From assembly GCA_045578865.1 (NCBI GenBank), contig JAZNLB010000028.1, positions 1 to 36,831 of the forward strand: a stretch of DNA of 36,831 nt, in the 5' to 3' direction. The position numbers and the translations under genes were made by a program. Below, piece by piece: positions 7,238-15,591 of the stretch. This stretch comes from RGIG2041 sp045578865. Its GTDB lineage: Bacteria > Bacillota > Clostridia > UBA1381 > UMGS1253. The notes under the pieces were generated by a model, which was given only the letters and a program-made list of their open reading frames with translations, was not told the DNA's origin and ran no database searches. Position 1 is the stretch's first letter. Every line of letters begins with the position of its first letter.

Positions 7238-8284
7238 TTATAATTTTTCGATTTCCTGCATCAGCGCTTCAATGATATCGTTTTGTGCGACTTTGCGAAT
7301 GATATCGCCCTTTTTGAAAATCAAACCTTCGCCATCACCGCCGGCAATGCCAATGTCTGCATCGCGCGCTTCGCCGGGGCCGTTTACAACACAACCCATA
7401 ACTGCGACCTTGATGTCTTTTTCAATGTGGTCTAAACGCGTTTTTACCTCGTTGGCGATGTCAATTAAATTGATGCGACATCTGCCACAGGTCGGGCAGG
7501 AAACAAAGGTAACACCACCGGTTTTCATACCGAGTGCGCGCAAAATTTCTATGCCGGCTTTTACCTCGTGTACGGGATGCGCCGTCAAAGAAACACGAAT
7601 GGTATCGCCGATGCCTTCGCTTAAAAGCGTACCGATACCGATAGAGGATTTAATCATACCGATTTGCTGCGTTCCGGCTTCGGTAACACCGAGATGGAGC
7701 GGATAGTTGCAGGCGTTGCTTGCTGTACGGTAGGCTTCAATCATTGTCGGCACATCTGATGCTTTTAAGGAGAGCAATATGTTATCAAATCCACAATCTT
7801 CCAGGATTGAGGCATGTGCAAGACCGCTTTCGACCAAGGCTTCGGCGGTCGGATGTTTGTATTTTTCCAATATATCTTTTTGCAACGAACCGCCGTTGAC
7901 ACCAATGCGAATCGGTATACCGAGACCGTTTGCCATGTCGGCAACCTCTTTTACCTTCCACCGTGCACCGATGTTACCGGGGTTGATGCGGATTTTATCT
8001 GCGCCGCCTTGCATACAGGTCAGCGCAAGTTTATAGTCAAAATGAATGTCGCACACCAACGGAATGTTTATGGATTTTTTAATTTTAGAAATAGCCTCGG
8101 CAGCCGTAGCGTCCGGCACGGCAACGCGTATGATTTCACAGCCGGCTTGTTCCAATTCGTGAATTTGTGCAACCGTAGCCGCAATATCGCGCGTATCCGT
8201 TGTTGTCATAGATTGCACGCTGACGGGGTTGTTGCCGCCGATTTTTACTTCTCCGACCTGTACGGTCTTGGTCATTTTTCTCAT
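7238..8284 (-). CDS. ispG: 4-hydroxy-3-methylbut-2-enyl diphosphate synthase (flavodoxin)
   Basis: IspG (GcpE) converts 2-C-methyl-D-erythritol 2,4-cyclodiphosphate to HMBPP, the penultimate step of the MEP isoprenoid pathway, using a [4Fe-4S] cluster. The 348-residue length is right for the short bacterial form. It opens with the typical TVQVGxVKIGGNNPVSVQSMTTTDT. The cluster cysteines appear as SCPTCGRC (~residue 262) and MGCVVNGPGEA (~residue 297). The start MRKMTK lies 9 bases after the rseP stop, with only a weak AGGG upstream, so translational coupling to rseP is likely. It is the last gene of the long minus-strand envelope/isoprenoid run; no clear terminator follows. Confidence 0.96.
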   Translation of the reverse strand: MRKMTKTVQVGEVKIGGNNPVSVQSMTTTDTRDIAATVAQIHELEQAGCEIIRVAVPDATAAEAISKIKKSINIPLVCDIHFDYKLALTCMQGGADKIRINPGNIGARWKVKEVADMANGLGIPIRIGVNGGSLQKDILEKYKHPTAEALVESGLAHASILEDCGFDNILLSLKASDVPTMIEAYRTASNACNYPLHLGVTEAGTQQIGMIKSSIGIGTLLSEGIGDTIRVSLTAHPVHEVKAGIEILRALGMKTGGVTFVSCPTCGRCRINLIDIANEVKTRLDHIEKDIKVAVMGCVVNGPGEARDADIGIAGGDGEGLIFKKGDIIRKVAQNDIIEALMQEIEKL

Positions 8285-8293
8285 GGGGTATCC

Positions 8294-9442
8294 CTACTTT
8301 ATAAATAAATTCTGAATATCGTTAAAGGTTGCCCAAAGCATCAACAATATCAAAAGCGTGAAGCCTACAAGTGTGATGATGCCTTCCAGTTTTTTGGGTA
8401 GTTTTCGCCTTGTAATGCCCTCGAAAATCAGGGTAAGGGCTTTGCAGCCGTCCAATCCCGGAATGGGCAGAAGGTTCATAATACCCAGATTTACGGTCAG
8501 TAACCCCACTAAAGACAACAGAGGTTGCCAACCAATTTGTGTTGCTTGGCCGATGACACTGACAATGCCGATAGGTCCGCTGACTTGATCGGCGCCGACT
8601 CTGCCTAAAAGCAAATTCCAAAGCGAAACATAGACAATTTTTACATTGTAGAGGGTGGTGTAAAATGCATCGTAGAGTACACTGCCTATACTGCGCGGTA
8701 TCGGTGTGCTTTCAAAACCGAGTAAGTACTGAGTTATGGTTGCTGTTTGCCCGATATAATTTTTATATTCCGGCTCCGCGGGTGCCGGTACGCTTTCCTG
8801 ACGAATTTGCACACCACCGACAATCGTCGTCAGCGTTACTTGCGTTTCACTGTAAGTATAGATATATTCAGTCTTTACCGGCGTTATGGTGTCCTGCACG
8901 ATTTTTTCACCGCGCTTGGCGGTTACCAATACGGGCGTGTCGCCATTTGTTTGCATAAAGAAATCAATATCGTCCTTGATATGAATTTTCGTATCGTTAA
9001 GGCGGACGATTTTGTCGCCTACGCGAAGGGCGGATGCCTGCAGATTTGTCTGCTCAATAAAATTCGTAATGATGGGACGATAGGTGGTTGGATTTGCGGA
9101 TTGTAACATCACAAACACCAAGAAGCCGAGAACGAGATTTAAAAAAGCACCTGCCAGAGCTACACAAAGTCGTTTGTACCAGGCGGCTCTTTCAAAGGCG
9201 TTCGGAGATGTGTCATTTCCCACATCATCGTCAAACATACAGTAGCCACCAAATGGAATACAACGCAGGGAATAGGTGGTTTCTTTATATTTCTTTTTGA
9301 AAATTGCAGGGCCCATACCCACAGCAAATTCCACCACATTGATTTTAAACAGTTTCGCCGTAATAAAATGACCGAATTCGTGCACTACAACCATAATGGC
9401 AAATACGAAAAGTGCAACGAGGATGGTTATAAGGGAAGACAA
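8294..9442 (-). CDS. rseP: Site-2 intramembrane zinc metalloprotease RseP
   Basis: RseP cleaves membrane-bound anti-sigma factors and signal-peptide remnants inside the membrane. The 382-residue protein has the zinc motif HEFGH at residues 21-25 in the first membrane segment, a PDZ domain in the middle (~130-200, around LRVGDKIVRLNDTKI), and the second catalytic segment with NLLPIPGLDG (~320). Three or four hydrophobic segments fit the family. The start is a TTG, supported by GAGGTG 7 nt upstream. It sits between dxr and ispG, the usual Clostridia arrangement, and is probably co-transcribed with both. Its sigma-regulator substrate is not in this window. Confidence 0.95.
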   Translation of the reverse strand: MSSLITILVALFVFAIMVVVHEFGHFITAKLFKINVVEFAVGMGPAIFKKKYKETTYSLRCIPFGGYCMFDDDVGNDTSPNAFERAAWYKRLCVALAGAFLNLVLGFLVFVMLQSANPTTYRPIITNFIEQTNLQASALRVGDKIVRLNDTKIHIKDDIDFFMQTNGDTPVLVTAKRGEKIVQDTITPVKTEYIYTYSETQVTLTTIVGGVQIRQESVPAPAEPEYKNYIGQTATITQYLLGFESTPIPRSIGSVLYDAFYTTLYNVKIVYVSLWNLLLGRVGADQVSGPIGIVSVIGQATQIGWQPLLSLVGLLTVNLGIMNLLPIPGLDGCKALTLIFEGITRRKLPKKLEGIITLVGFTLLILLMLWATFNDIQNLFIK

Positions 9443-9483
9443 CGAAAATCACCTCAGATTAAGATTAGACAATAGACTGCAAT

Positions 9484-10629
9484 TTAAATGTGCGTGCTGA
9501 CAAATTCACGCGCCCACGCATCCGCTTCCAATACGGATTTGAGCGTATCTGCCGCCGTATTAGTATATGATGCCATCGCTTTTTCTATAACATCGCTGAT
9601 GGTAGTATATTTGATTTTATCCTGCAAAAATGCCGCTACGGCGGCTTCGTCTGCGCCGTTGTATACTGCACACATCGTACCGCCTTTTTTGAGTGCTTCA
9701 TAAGCAAGCGGCAGGGCAGGGAATACATCATTTTTCGGTTTTTCAAAGGTGAGCGTACCGATGTCTGTCAGGCTTAAAAACTCGCTTGAAATCGGCGCTC
9801 TGTCCGGATAAGTGAGTGCGTAGGCAATCGGCAGGCGCATATCCGGCAAGCCGAGTTGTGCAATGACGGAGCCGTCAATGAATTCGACCATGGAATGAAT
9901 AATGCTCTGCGGATGAATAACTACATCAATTTGCTCGGGTGTTACGCCAAAGAGCCAATGCGCTTCAATGACCTCTAACCCCTTGTTGACCATGGTTGAA
10001 GAGTCAATCGTGATTTTCGCACCCATGCTCCAATTCGGGTGTTTTAATGCCATCTGCTTAGTAACACCTTTTAGTTCTTCTGCGGTTTTTGTACGGAAAG
10101 GACCGCCGGAGGCGGTTAAAATAATTTTGCGGAGTTGCTTAGGTGTTTTAAGACCGGCAAGCGATTGAAATACCGCACTGTGTTCGCTGTCCACCGGCAG
10201 AATTTTCACGCCGTTTTCGCGTGCAAGTTTTGTTACGAGTGCGCCTGCGGCAACCAGAGTTTCCTTGTTGGCAAGCGCAATGTCCTTTTTTGCTTCGATT
10301 GCGGCAATGGTCGGACGAAGACCGGCAATGCCCATCACACTCGTTACAATGATTTCTGCTTCCGGCAGGGTAGCAAGTGTGCACATACCGTCTGTACCGG
10401 ATACGACTTTGATGTTGGTGTCAGCAAGACGCAGCGCCAAATCTTTTGCAAGTTCTTCGCTACCGGCACAAACCATTTGCGGCATAAATTCGCGCGCCTG
10501 CGTTTCCAGCAAGTCTATATTATGATGTGCAGAAAGCCCCAACACTTTCATATCGGGGCTTTTTCTTACAATATCCAAACTTTGTGTACCGATAGAACCG
10601 GTTGAGCCGAGTATCACTATATTTTTCAA
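9484..10629 (-). CDS. dxr: 1-deoxy-D-xylulose 5-phosphate reductoisomerase
   Basis: Dxr (IspC) makes 2-C-methyl-D-erythritol 4-phosphate from DXP with NADPH, the committed step of the MEP pathway. The NADPH motif GSTGSIGTQSLDIV is at the N-terminus, with the metal/substrate motifs DSEHSAVFQSL and DSSTMVNKGLEVIEAHWLF further in. I choose the TTG at 10629 because AGGTGG lies 8 nt upstream and the protein then begins MKNIVILGSTG as in the family (381 residues). An in-frame GTG at 10641 abuts the cdsA stop (TAGGTG) but has no ribosome binding site. It is co-transcribed with cdsA and rseP. Confidence 0.95.
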   Translation of the reverse strand: MKNIVILGSTGSIGTQSLDIVRKSPDMKVLGLSAHHNIDLLETQAREFMPQMVCAGSEELAKDLALRLADTNIKVVSGTDGMCTLATLPEAEIIVTSVMGIAGLRPTIAAIEAKKDIALANKETLVAAGALVTKLARENGVKILPVDSEHSAVFQSLAGLKTPKQLRKIILTASGGPFRTKTAEELKGVTKQMALKHPNWSMGAKITIDSSTMVNKGLEVIEAHWLFGVTPEQIDVVIHPQSIIHSMVEFIDGSVIAQLGLPDMRLPIAYALTYPDRAPISSEFLSLTDIGTLTFEKPKNDVFPALPLAYEALKKGGTMCAVYNGADEAAVAAFLQDKIKYTTISDVIEKAMASYTNTAADTLKSVLEADAWAREFVSTHI

Positions 10630-10641
10630 AATGCGTTCCAC

Positions 10642-11472
10642 CTATCGAATTAAGTATAAGCCGATTTTCGGCAAGTAGTGTACCAAAAAGTACACAAACG
10701 GTGCGGTAAGTAGCACACTGTCAAAGCGGTCCATAGCGCCGCCGTGTCCGGGCATAAGTTTGCCGAAATCCTTGATGCCGTACTGGCGTTTGAGCCAGGA
10801 GGCAATTAAATCGCCGACTTGTCCGAAAACGGAGCCGAACATACCTGTGAGGGCAAGTGCCCAGTAGTTTGCTTCAAGCGAGAAACAAGCCTGTGCAATA
10901 AAGCCCAGAAGCATTGCTGCAAGTGCAGTGGTTACAACACCGCCGACTGAGCCCTCCACCGTCTTTTTCGGACTGACTTTTTCAATCAGTTTGTGTTTGC
11001 CAAAGAATTTTCCGGTAAAGTATGCGCCGGTATCGCTTATCCACGCAAAAATAAAAATCAAAAACACCAAAAGCAGACCCTCTGTACTCAGTCCGCGCAC
11101 GAATTGGATGCATTGCATAGAGCAGATGATATACACCATCATAAACATACAAATGGCGACATCTGAAAAGCACATGGTTTCGTTGTTCGCCAGGGCATAG
11201 ATGGAAATTACTGCCGTTGTTACAGCGAAAATTGCAATAAAATCGGTGTAACTGCCGAGCGTTACCGACAGCAGTATACACAAGGCACCCAAGCAGGCTA
11301 AGAAAGTTCCAAATAGTTTAAAGCCGATTGCGCGCACGACTTCATAGACCATCAATAAAGACAACGCACTAACGGCGAAGTACAATACGATGGGCGACAT
11401 AAACAAGATATTAAAAAATAATGCAAGACCGCAAACCGCCGAAACGGTACGGACAAATGTGTCTTTCCACAT
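10642..11472 (-). CDS. cdsA: Phosphatidate cytidylyltransferase
   Basis: CdsA makes CDP-diacylglycerol from CTP and phosphatidic acid, the precursor of all membrane phospholipids. The 276-residue protein is almost entirely hydrophobic, with about seven or eight membrane segments, and carries the C-terminal signature (KDFGKLMPGHGGAMDRFDS). AAGGAAGG lies 9 nt before the ATG. It lies directly downstream of uppS (34-bp gap) and touches dxr, matching the conserved uppS-cdsA-dxr-rseP order. Confidence 0.95.
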   Translation of the reverse strand: MWKDTFVRTVSAVCGLALFFNILFMSPIVLYFAVSALSLLMVYEVVRAIGFKLFGTFLACLGALCILLSVTLGSYTDFIAIFAVTTAVISIYALANNETMCFSDVAICMFMMVYIICSMQCIQFVRGLSTEGLLLVFLIFIFAWISDTGAYFTGKFFGKHKLIEKVSPKKTVEGSVGGVVTTALAAMLLGFIAQACFSLEANYWALALTGMFGSVFGQVGDLIASWLKRQYGIKDFGKLMPGHGGAMDRFDSVLLTAPFVYFLVHYLPKIGLYLIR

Positions 11473-11506
11473 AGGGGAAACCTTCCTTTATGTATAGGTT
11501 GGGGGA

Positions 11507-12244
11507 CTATCTGCCGCCGAAACGCCTGTTTCTGTGCAGATAAGCCTCCATCGCATCATCAAAATCTTTTTCGGAAAAGTCCGGCCACAGTTTATCTGTA
11601 AAATAAAATTCACTGTAAGCGGACTGCCACATCAAAAAGTTGCTCAGGCGCATTTCGCCGCTCGTGCGGATAATCAAATCCGGGTCGGGCAGAAAGTGCG
11701 TATACAGATGCGCTGAAATATCTTTTTCTGCAATATCGCACGCGTTTAATTTACCGTTTTGCACTTTTTCGGCAATCGCTTGTACTGCAGAGGTAATTTC
11801 CGCGCGGCTACCATAGTTTAGTGCCAACGAAACAATTACACCGTCATTTTGCTTCGTCACTGCTTCAACTCTTGCCATTTCGTCTTGAATTTCTTTTGAA
11901 AAACGACTGCGGTCGCCCAATACACAGATGCGTGCATTGTCTCCTGCAAGTTCGGTTTCCGCTGTTTTTAAATAATGTAACAAAAGTCCCATCAGTCCGG
12001 AAACTTCTTCTTCATCGCGTTTCCAGTTCTCAGTAGAAAAAGCGTATACGGTAATATACTTTATGCCGATTTTTCCGGCATATTTGCTGATTTTTTTCAG
12101 CGTTTCAGCGCCGGTTTTATGTCCGACAACGCGCGGAACGGAATGCTTTTTTGCCCAGCGACCGTTGCCGTCCATAATGATGGCAACATGTTTGGGAAGC
12201 GCATCTTTATCATAAGTTTTGGTATGTTTCTTAAATAGACTCAT
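11507..12244 (-). CDS. uppS: Undecaprenyl diphosphate synthase (cis-prenyltransferase)
   Basis: UppS condenses isopentenyl units on farnesyl diphosphate to give the C55 carrier used for peptidoglycan and surface glycans. The 245-residue protein shows the family motif HVAIIMDGNGRWAKK (catalytic Asp in MDGNGRW), VVGHKTGAE, and PDLIIRTSGEMRLSNFLMWQSAYSEFYF near the C-terminus. The ATG overlaps the frr stop (ATGA), so translation is coupled. Its product would be the lipid substrate for the phosphoglycosyl transferase at 28049. Confidence 0.96.
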   Translation of the reverse strand: MSLFKKHTKTYDKDALPKHVAIIMDGNGRWAKKHSVPRVVGHKTGAETLKKISKYAGKIGIKYITVYAFSTENWKRDEEEVSGLMGLLLHYLKTAETELAGDNARICVLGDRSRFSKEIQDEMARVEAVTKQNDGVIVSLALNYGSRAEITSAVQAIAEKVQNGKLNACDIAEKDISAHLYTHFLPDPDLIIRTSGEMRLSNFLMWQSAYSEFYFTDKLWPDFSEKDFDDAMEAYLHRNRRFGGR

Positions 12245-12792
12245 ACTTCCATAATTTCCTTTTCTTTTGCGGCCGTCAGGGTGTCTACTTCTTTTACATA
12301 GTTATCGGTAATGGTCTGAATGTCCTTTTCAATACCTTTCAAATCATCTTCCGTAATTTCGCTGGCCTTTTTCTTTGCCTTATAGTTTTCAATCGCATCA
12401 CGGCGGATGGAGCGCAGTGCAACCTTCGCTTCTTCAGCGCGCTTGCGAACATCTTTTACGATTTCCTTACGCCTATCTTCGGTCAGCGGCGGGAAATTCA
12501 AGCGAATTACTTTACCGTCGTTGTTCGGATTGATGCCAATATCCGAAGTCTGAATTGCTTTTTCAATCGCAGAAAGGATAGACGCATCCCACGGCTGAAT
12601 GATAATGGTGCGCGCTTCCGGAACGGAAACATTGCCCACCTGCGGAATCGGGGTGGCGGTGCCGTAATAGTCTACGGTTACCTTATCTAAGATTGCCGGA
12701 TTCGCACGGCCGGCACGGATTCTCTTTAAATCCTCGTTGAATACATTTAAGGTTTTATCCATTTTTTCAGAAACTTCAGGTAATTTTGCCAT
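12241..12792 (-). CDS. frr: Ribosome recycling factor
   Basis: RRF, with EF-G, splits post-termination ribosomes. The 183-residue protein has the full family length. It shows the expected three-helix-bundle sequence (LKRIRAGRANPAILDKVTVDYYG, then VSVPEARTIIIQPWD, then LTEDRRKEIVKDVRK). AGGAGG lies just before the ATG. It is separated by 28 bp from pyrH and overlaps uppS by 4 bp. Confidence 0.97.
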   Translation of the reverse strand: MAKLPEVSEKMDKTLNVFNEDLKRIRAGRANPAILDKVTVDYYGTATPIPQVGNVSVPEARTIIIQPWDASILSAIEKAIQTSDIGINPNNDGKVIRLNFPPLTEDRRKEIVKDVRKRAEEAKVALRSIRRDAIENYKAKKKASEITEDDLKGIEKDIQTITDNYVKEVDTLTAAKEKEIMEV

Positions 12793-12820
12793 TGTGTTTT
12801 CCTCCTAAAATTTAATTATA

Positions 12821-13534
12821 TTAAATGTTATTGCTTACGATTGTACCGAGTTTTTCGCCACAAGCCGCACGAACGATGTTGTCGGTGTCGTCTAAACCAA
12901 ATACATGAATCGGCATATTGTTGTCCATACAAAGTGAGGTCGCCGTGGAATCCATTACGCCGAGCCCGCGATTTAATACCTCAATAAAGGTCAGGGCATC
13001 GAACTTTTTGGCGTTCGGATTTACATTCGGGTCGGAATCGTATACGGCATCTACATTTTTAGCAAGCAAGATGGCATCTGCATTGATTTCTACCGCGCGC
13101 AGAGCTGCTGTTGTATCGGTGGAGAAGAACGGATTACCCGTGCCGCAACCGAAAATCACAACTCGGCCTTTTTCTAAATGATGCATCGCACGGCCGCGAA
13201 TGTACGGCTCTGCAATCTGGCGCATTTCGATTGCCGTTTGTACGCGGCAGGGGATACCTGCGTTTTCAAGCGCATCACACAATGCCAATGCGTTAATTAC
13301 GGTAGCGAGCATGCCCATGTGGTCCGCTCTGGTACGGTCCATATTTTCGCCGGTTCTGCCGCGCCAGATGTTCCCGCCGCCAACAACCAGCGCAATTTCA
13401 AGACCCATATCCACGCATTTTTTAATGGAGGCGGACAGACGGGAAAGTACCTCTTGGTCAAAGCCCGTTTTCTTTTCGCCTGCAAGCGCTTCTCCGCTGA
13501 CTTTTAAAAGAACTCTTTTGTATTTCAGACTCAT
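12821..13534 (-). CDS. pyrH: UMP kinase
   Basis: PyrH phosphorylates UMP to UDP, the feed for CTP (used by CdsA) and UDP-sugars (used by the glycan cluster). The 237-residue amino-acid-kinase fold protein has KVSGEALAG, VVGGGNIWRGR, a Thr-rich nucleotide loop (GCGTGNPFFSTDTTAALRA) and KNVDAVYDSDP. AAGGAG precedes the ATG. A strong terminator-like hairpin separates it from tsf, and no convincing promoter is visible between, so read-through from rpsB-tsf or an unrecognised promoter must supply it. Confidence 0.96.
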   Translation of the reverse strand: MSLKYKRVLLKVSGEALAGEKKTGFDQEVLSRLSASIKKCVDMGLEIALVVGGGNIWRGRTGENMDRTRADHMGMLATVINALALCDALENAGIPCRVQTAIEMRQIAEPYIRGRAMHHLEKGRVVIFGCGTGNPFFSTDTTAALRAVEINADAILLAKNVDAVYDSDPNVNPNAKKFDALTFIEVLNRGLGVMDSTATSLCMDNNMPIHVFGLDDTDNIVRAACGEKLGTIVSNNI

Positions 13535-13592
13535 TTTAAATCTACTCCTTTTTGAAATTCCTGCTTTTCGGGCAACTGAAGTTGACCATGAA

Positions 13593-13631
13593 CAAAAAAA
13601 TATACAGGAGATAAAGTATCTCCTGTATATT
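13593..13631 (-). terminator. Terminator/attenuator between tsf and pyrH
   Basis: A perfect 15-bp stem (13599-13613 with 13617-13631) with a 3-nt loop is followed on the minus strand by seven T (13594-13600). It would end the rpsB-tsf message and leave partial read-through for pyrH-frr-uppS. Confidence 0.88.
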
Positions 13632-13662
13632 ATACTACGAATTTACAAAATATGCAAGATGA

Positions 13663-14559
13663 TTATTTCACCATGCTTGCAACTTCGTCAGCGAAGTTGT
13701 CAACCTTCTTTTCAAGGCCTTCACCCTTTTCAAAACGAACGAAGTTTGTGAGTTTTACGCCCTTGGACGCAAGGTAACCTTCTACCTTGAAATCGCCGTT
13801 CTTAACGAACTCTTGCTGGAGCAGGCAGTTCTGCTCGCAGAACTTGCCCATTTTGCCGACAACCATCTTTTCGAGGATGTTTTCCGGCTTGTTTGCGTTC
13901 TTCGGGTCTTCCTTCATCTGTGCGAGGATGATGTGCTTTTCCTTTTCAAGGTCTTCTGCCGGAACAGTATCCTTGGACAGATAGAGCGGGTTGAGAGCTG
14001 CAATCTGCATTGCAACATCTCTTGCTGCTTCGTATGCTTCAGCGTCAGCTAAGCTGCCTTCTGCTTCAACGAGAACGCCGATTCTGCCGCCGCCATGAAT
14101 GTATGCACATACATTGCCTTCGATTCTTGCGAATCTTCTGAGGTTCATGTTTTCGCCAATCTTTGCGATGAGTGCTGTGAGCGCATCGCCGATGGTCTCG
14201 CTGCCGCCGTTGTACGGGAGAGCCTTGAGAGCATCTACATCAGCCGGATTTGCTTCAGCAACAGTCTTTGCAACATTTGCAACGAAGGTCTGGAATTCGT
14301 CATTTTTTGCAACGAAGTCTGTTTCAGAGTTTACTTCAACGAGAACGCCGATGGTCTTGTCTTCGGAGATGTATTCCTTAACGATACCTTCAGCGGCAAT
14401 TCTGCTGGACTTCTTTGCTGCAGTAGCGAGGCCTTTCTCGCGGAGGAACTCGATTGCTTTTTCCATATCACCGTTTGTTTCTGTGAGTGCCTTTTTGCAA
14501 TCCATCATACCGCAACCGGTTTTTTCTCTTAAATCCTTTACATCTTTAGCTGTAAACAT
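13663..14559 (-). CDS. tsf: Translation elongation factor Ts
   Basis: EF-Ts exchanges GDP for GTP on EF-Tu. The 298-residue protein has the N-terminal UBA-like segment (TAKDVKDLREKTGCGMMDCKKAL), the conserved SETDFVAKNDEF core, and a full dimerisation/C-terminal domain. AAGGAAG lies about 6 nt before the ATG. It follows rpsB with a 77-bp gap holding an 11-bp hairpin, and is followed by a strong terminator. Confidence 0.97.
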   Translation of the reverse strand: MFTAKDVKDLREKTGCGMMDCKKALTETNGDMEKAIEFLREKGLATAAKKSSRIAAEGIVKEYISEDKTIGVLVEVNSETDFVAKNDEFQTFVANVAKTVAEANPADVDALKALPYNGGSETIGDALTALIAKIGENMNLRRFARIEGNVCAYIHGGGRIGVLVEAEGSLADAEAYEAARDVAMQIAALNPLYLSKDTVPAEDLEKEKHIILAQMKEDPKNANKPENILEKMVVGKMGKFCEQNCLLQQEFVKNGDFKVEGYLASKGVKLTNFVRFEKGEGLEKKVDNFADEVASMVK

Positions 14560-14592
14560 TTAAATCTTCCTTTCCGTTATAATCTGGTAGAA

Positions 14593-14625
14593 AAGCGGTC
14601 TTTGCTTTGTTTGTAAAGACCGCTT
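14593..14625 (-). terminator. Intercistronic hairpin between rpsB and tsf
   Basis: An 11-bp stem (AAGCGGTCTTT with AAAGACCGCTT) with a 11-nt loop is followed on the minus strand by a short T run (TTTTC). It may act as a leaky terminator or an RNA processing/stability element that sets the S2:EF-Ts ratio. Confidence 0.6.
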
Positions 14626-14636
14626 AATGTCAAAAA

Positions 14637-15371
14637 TTATTCAGCGTCAGCTTCCTCAATGTCAGCACCCTCAGCGGCAACCTGCTCGCCCTGCTGGCCT
14701 TCGATAATAGCATTCGCCATTGCACCTGCGATGAGTTTTACGGCTCTGATTGCATCGTCGTTGCCCGGGATTACATAGTCAACTTCTTCCGGATCACAGT
14801 TGGTATCAACGATAGCCACAACCGGAATACCGAGTTTCTTAGCTTCTGCAATTGCGATTTTTTCTTTTCTCGGGTCTACAACAAACATAGCGCCCGGGAG
14901 TTTCTTCATGTCTTTGATACCGCCCAAGTACTTTTCGAGCTTTTCTCTTTCAGCCATGAGTTTGCTTACTTCCTTCTTCGGAAGAAGATCGAAAGTACCG
15001 TTCTCTTCCATCTTGAAGAGTTGTTCGAGTCTGTCAATACGCTTTTTGATTGTCTTAAAGTTGGTGAGCATACCGCCGAGCCATCTGGTATTTACATAGT
15101 ACATACCAACTCTGATTGCTTCTTCCTTAATGGAATCCTGCGCCTGCTTTTTCGTACCAACGAAGAGAACGCTGTCGCCATTTGCAGCAACCTCAGCGAT
15201 AAACTTGTAGGCTTCTTCTACCTTCTTTACAGTCTTTTGAAGGTCAATGATATAAATACCATTTCTCTCTGTAAAGATGTACTCAGCCATTTTCGGGTTC
15301 CAGCGTCTTGTCTGGTGGCCAAAATGCACACCGGCTTCAAGAAGCTGCTTCATAGAAATTACATTTGCCAT
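14637..15371 (-). CDS. rpsB: 30S ribosomal protein S2
   Basis: S2 is a core small-subunit protein. The 244-residue product has the diagnostic VISMKQLLEAGVHFGHQTRRWNPKM start, IYIIDLQKTVKKVEEAY, the WLGGMLTNFKTIKKRIDRL motif and the PGNDDAIRAVKLI stretch. The acidic tail (GADIEEADAE) is common. A strong GGAGGT precedes the ATG. Expression is driven by the promoter at 15530-15558 through a ~150-nt leader that can fold next to the ribosome binding site, suggesting autogenous control. Confidence 0.97.
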   Translation of the reverse strand: MANVISMKQLLEAGVHFGHQTRRWNPKMAEYIFTERNGIYIIDLQKTVKKVEEAYKFIAEVAANGDSVLFVGTKKQAQDSIKEEAIRVGMYYVNTRWLGGMLTNFKTIKKRIDRLEQLFKMEENGTFDLLPKKEVSKLMAEREKLEKYLGGIKDMKKLPGAMFVVDPRKEKIAIAEAKKLGIPVVAIVDTNCDPEEVDYVIPGNDDAIRAVKLIAGAMANAIIEGQQGEQVAAEGADIEEADAE

Positions 15372-15524
15372 TTTTAAAGCACCTCCGGTTTTAAAATAAT
15401 TTTCTGTCCGCCGGCGGCAAAACCGAGCGGGCAGGCCATACCTCCATCGCCGTCACCATGCAGGAAAACCGAATTTGTCCGGCACCGTTCCCACACTCAA
15501 ACGATGTGTGTATTTTTTAACGCC
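15372..15524 (-). promoter_or_regulatory. Structured 5' leader of rpsB (candidate r-protein leader)
   Basis: The untranslated leader is ~150 nt long. CGGTTTT (minus, 15425-15419) can pair with AAAACCG (15392-15386), reaching the first G of the rpsB Shine-Dalgarno GGAGG (15386-15382). The loop holds the self-complementary CCGCCGGCGG. A further small stem (CACAC/GTGTG) lies near the 5' end. A 21-codon reading frame, ATG at 15439 to TAA at 15374, runs through the Shine-Dalgarno, but its own GGAGGT touches the ATG, so its translation is doubtful. Confidence 0.45.
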
Positions 15525-15529
15525 ATGAT

Positions 15530-15558
15530 ATAATATCATAGCGCCAATAAAAATGCAA
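15530..15558 (-). promoter_or_regulatory. Promoter of rpsB-tsf
   Basis: On the minus strand TTGCAT (15553-15558), a 17-bp spacer and TATTAT (15530-15535) lie ~160 bases upstream of the rpsB ATG. Confidence 0.65.
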
Positions 15559-15591
15559 GTGTTTTTTGTAATTTTGGCAAAATTATCTGTT

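Noticed and set aside
15374..15439. 21-codon upstream frame before rpsB as a real leader peptide
   Set aside because: Its GGAGGT sits directly against the ATG, too close for normal initiation. Kept only as a note in the leader entry.
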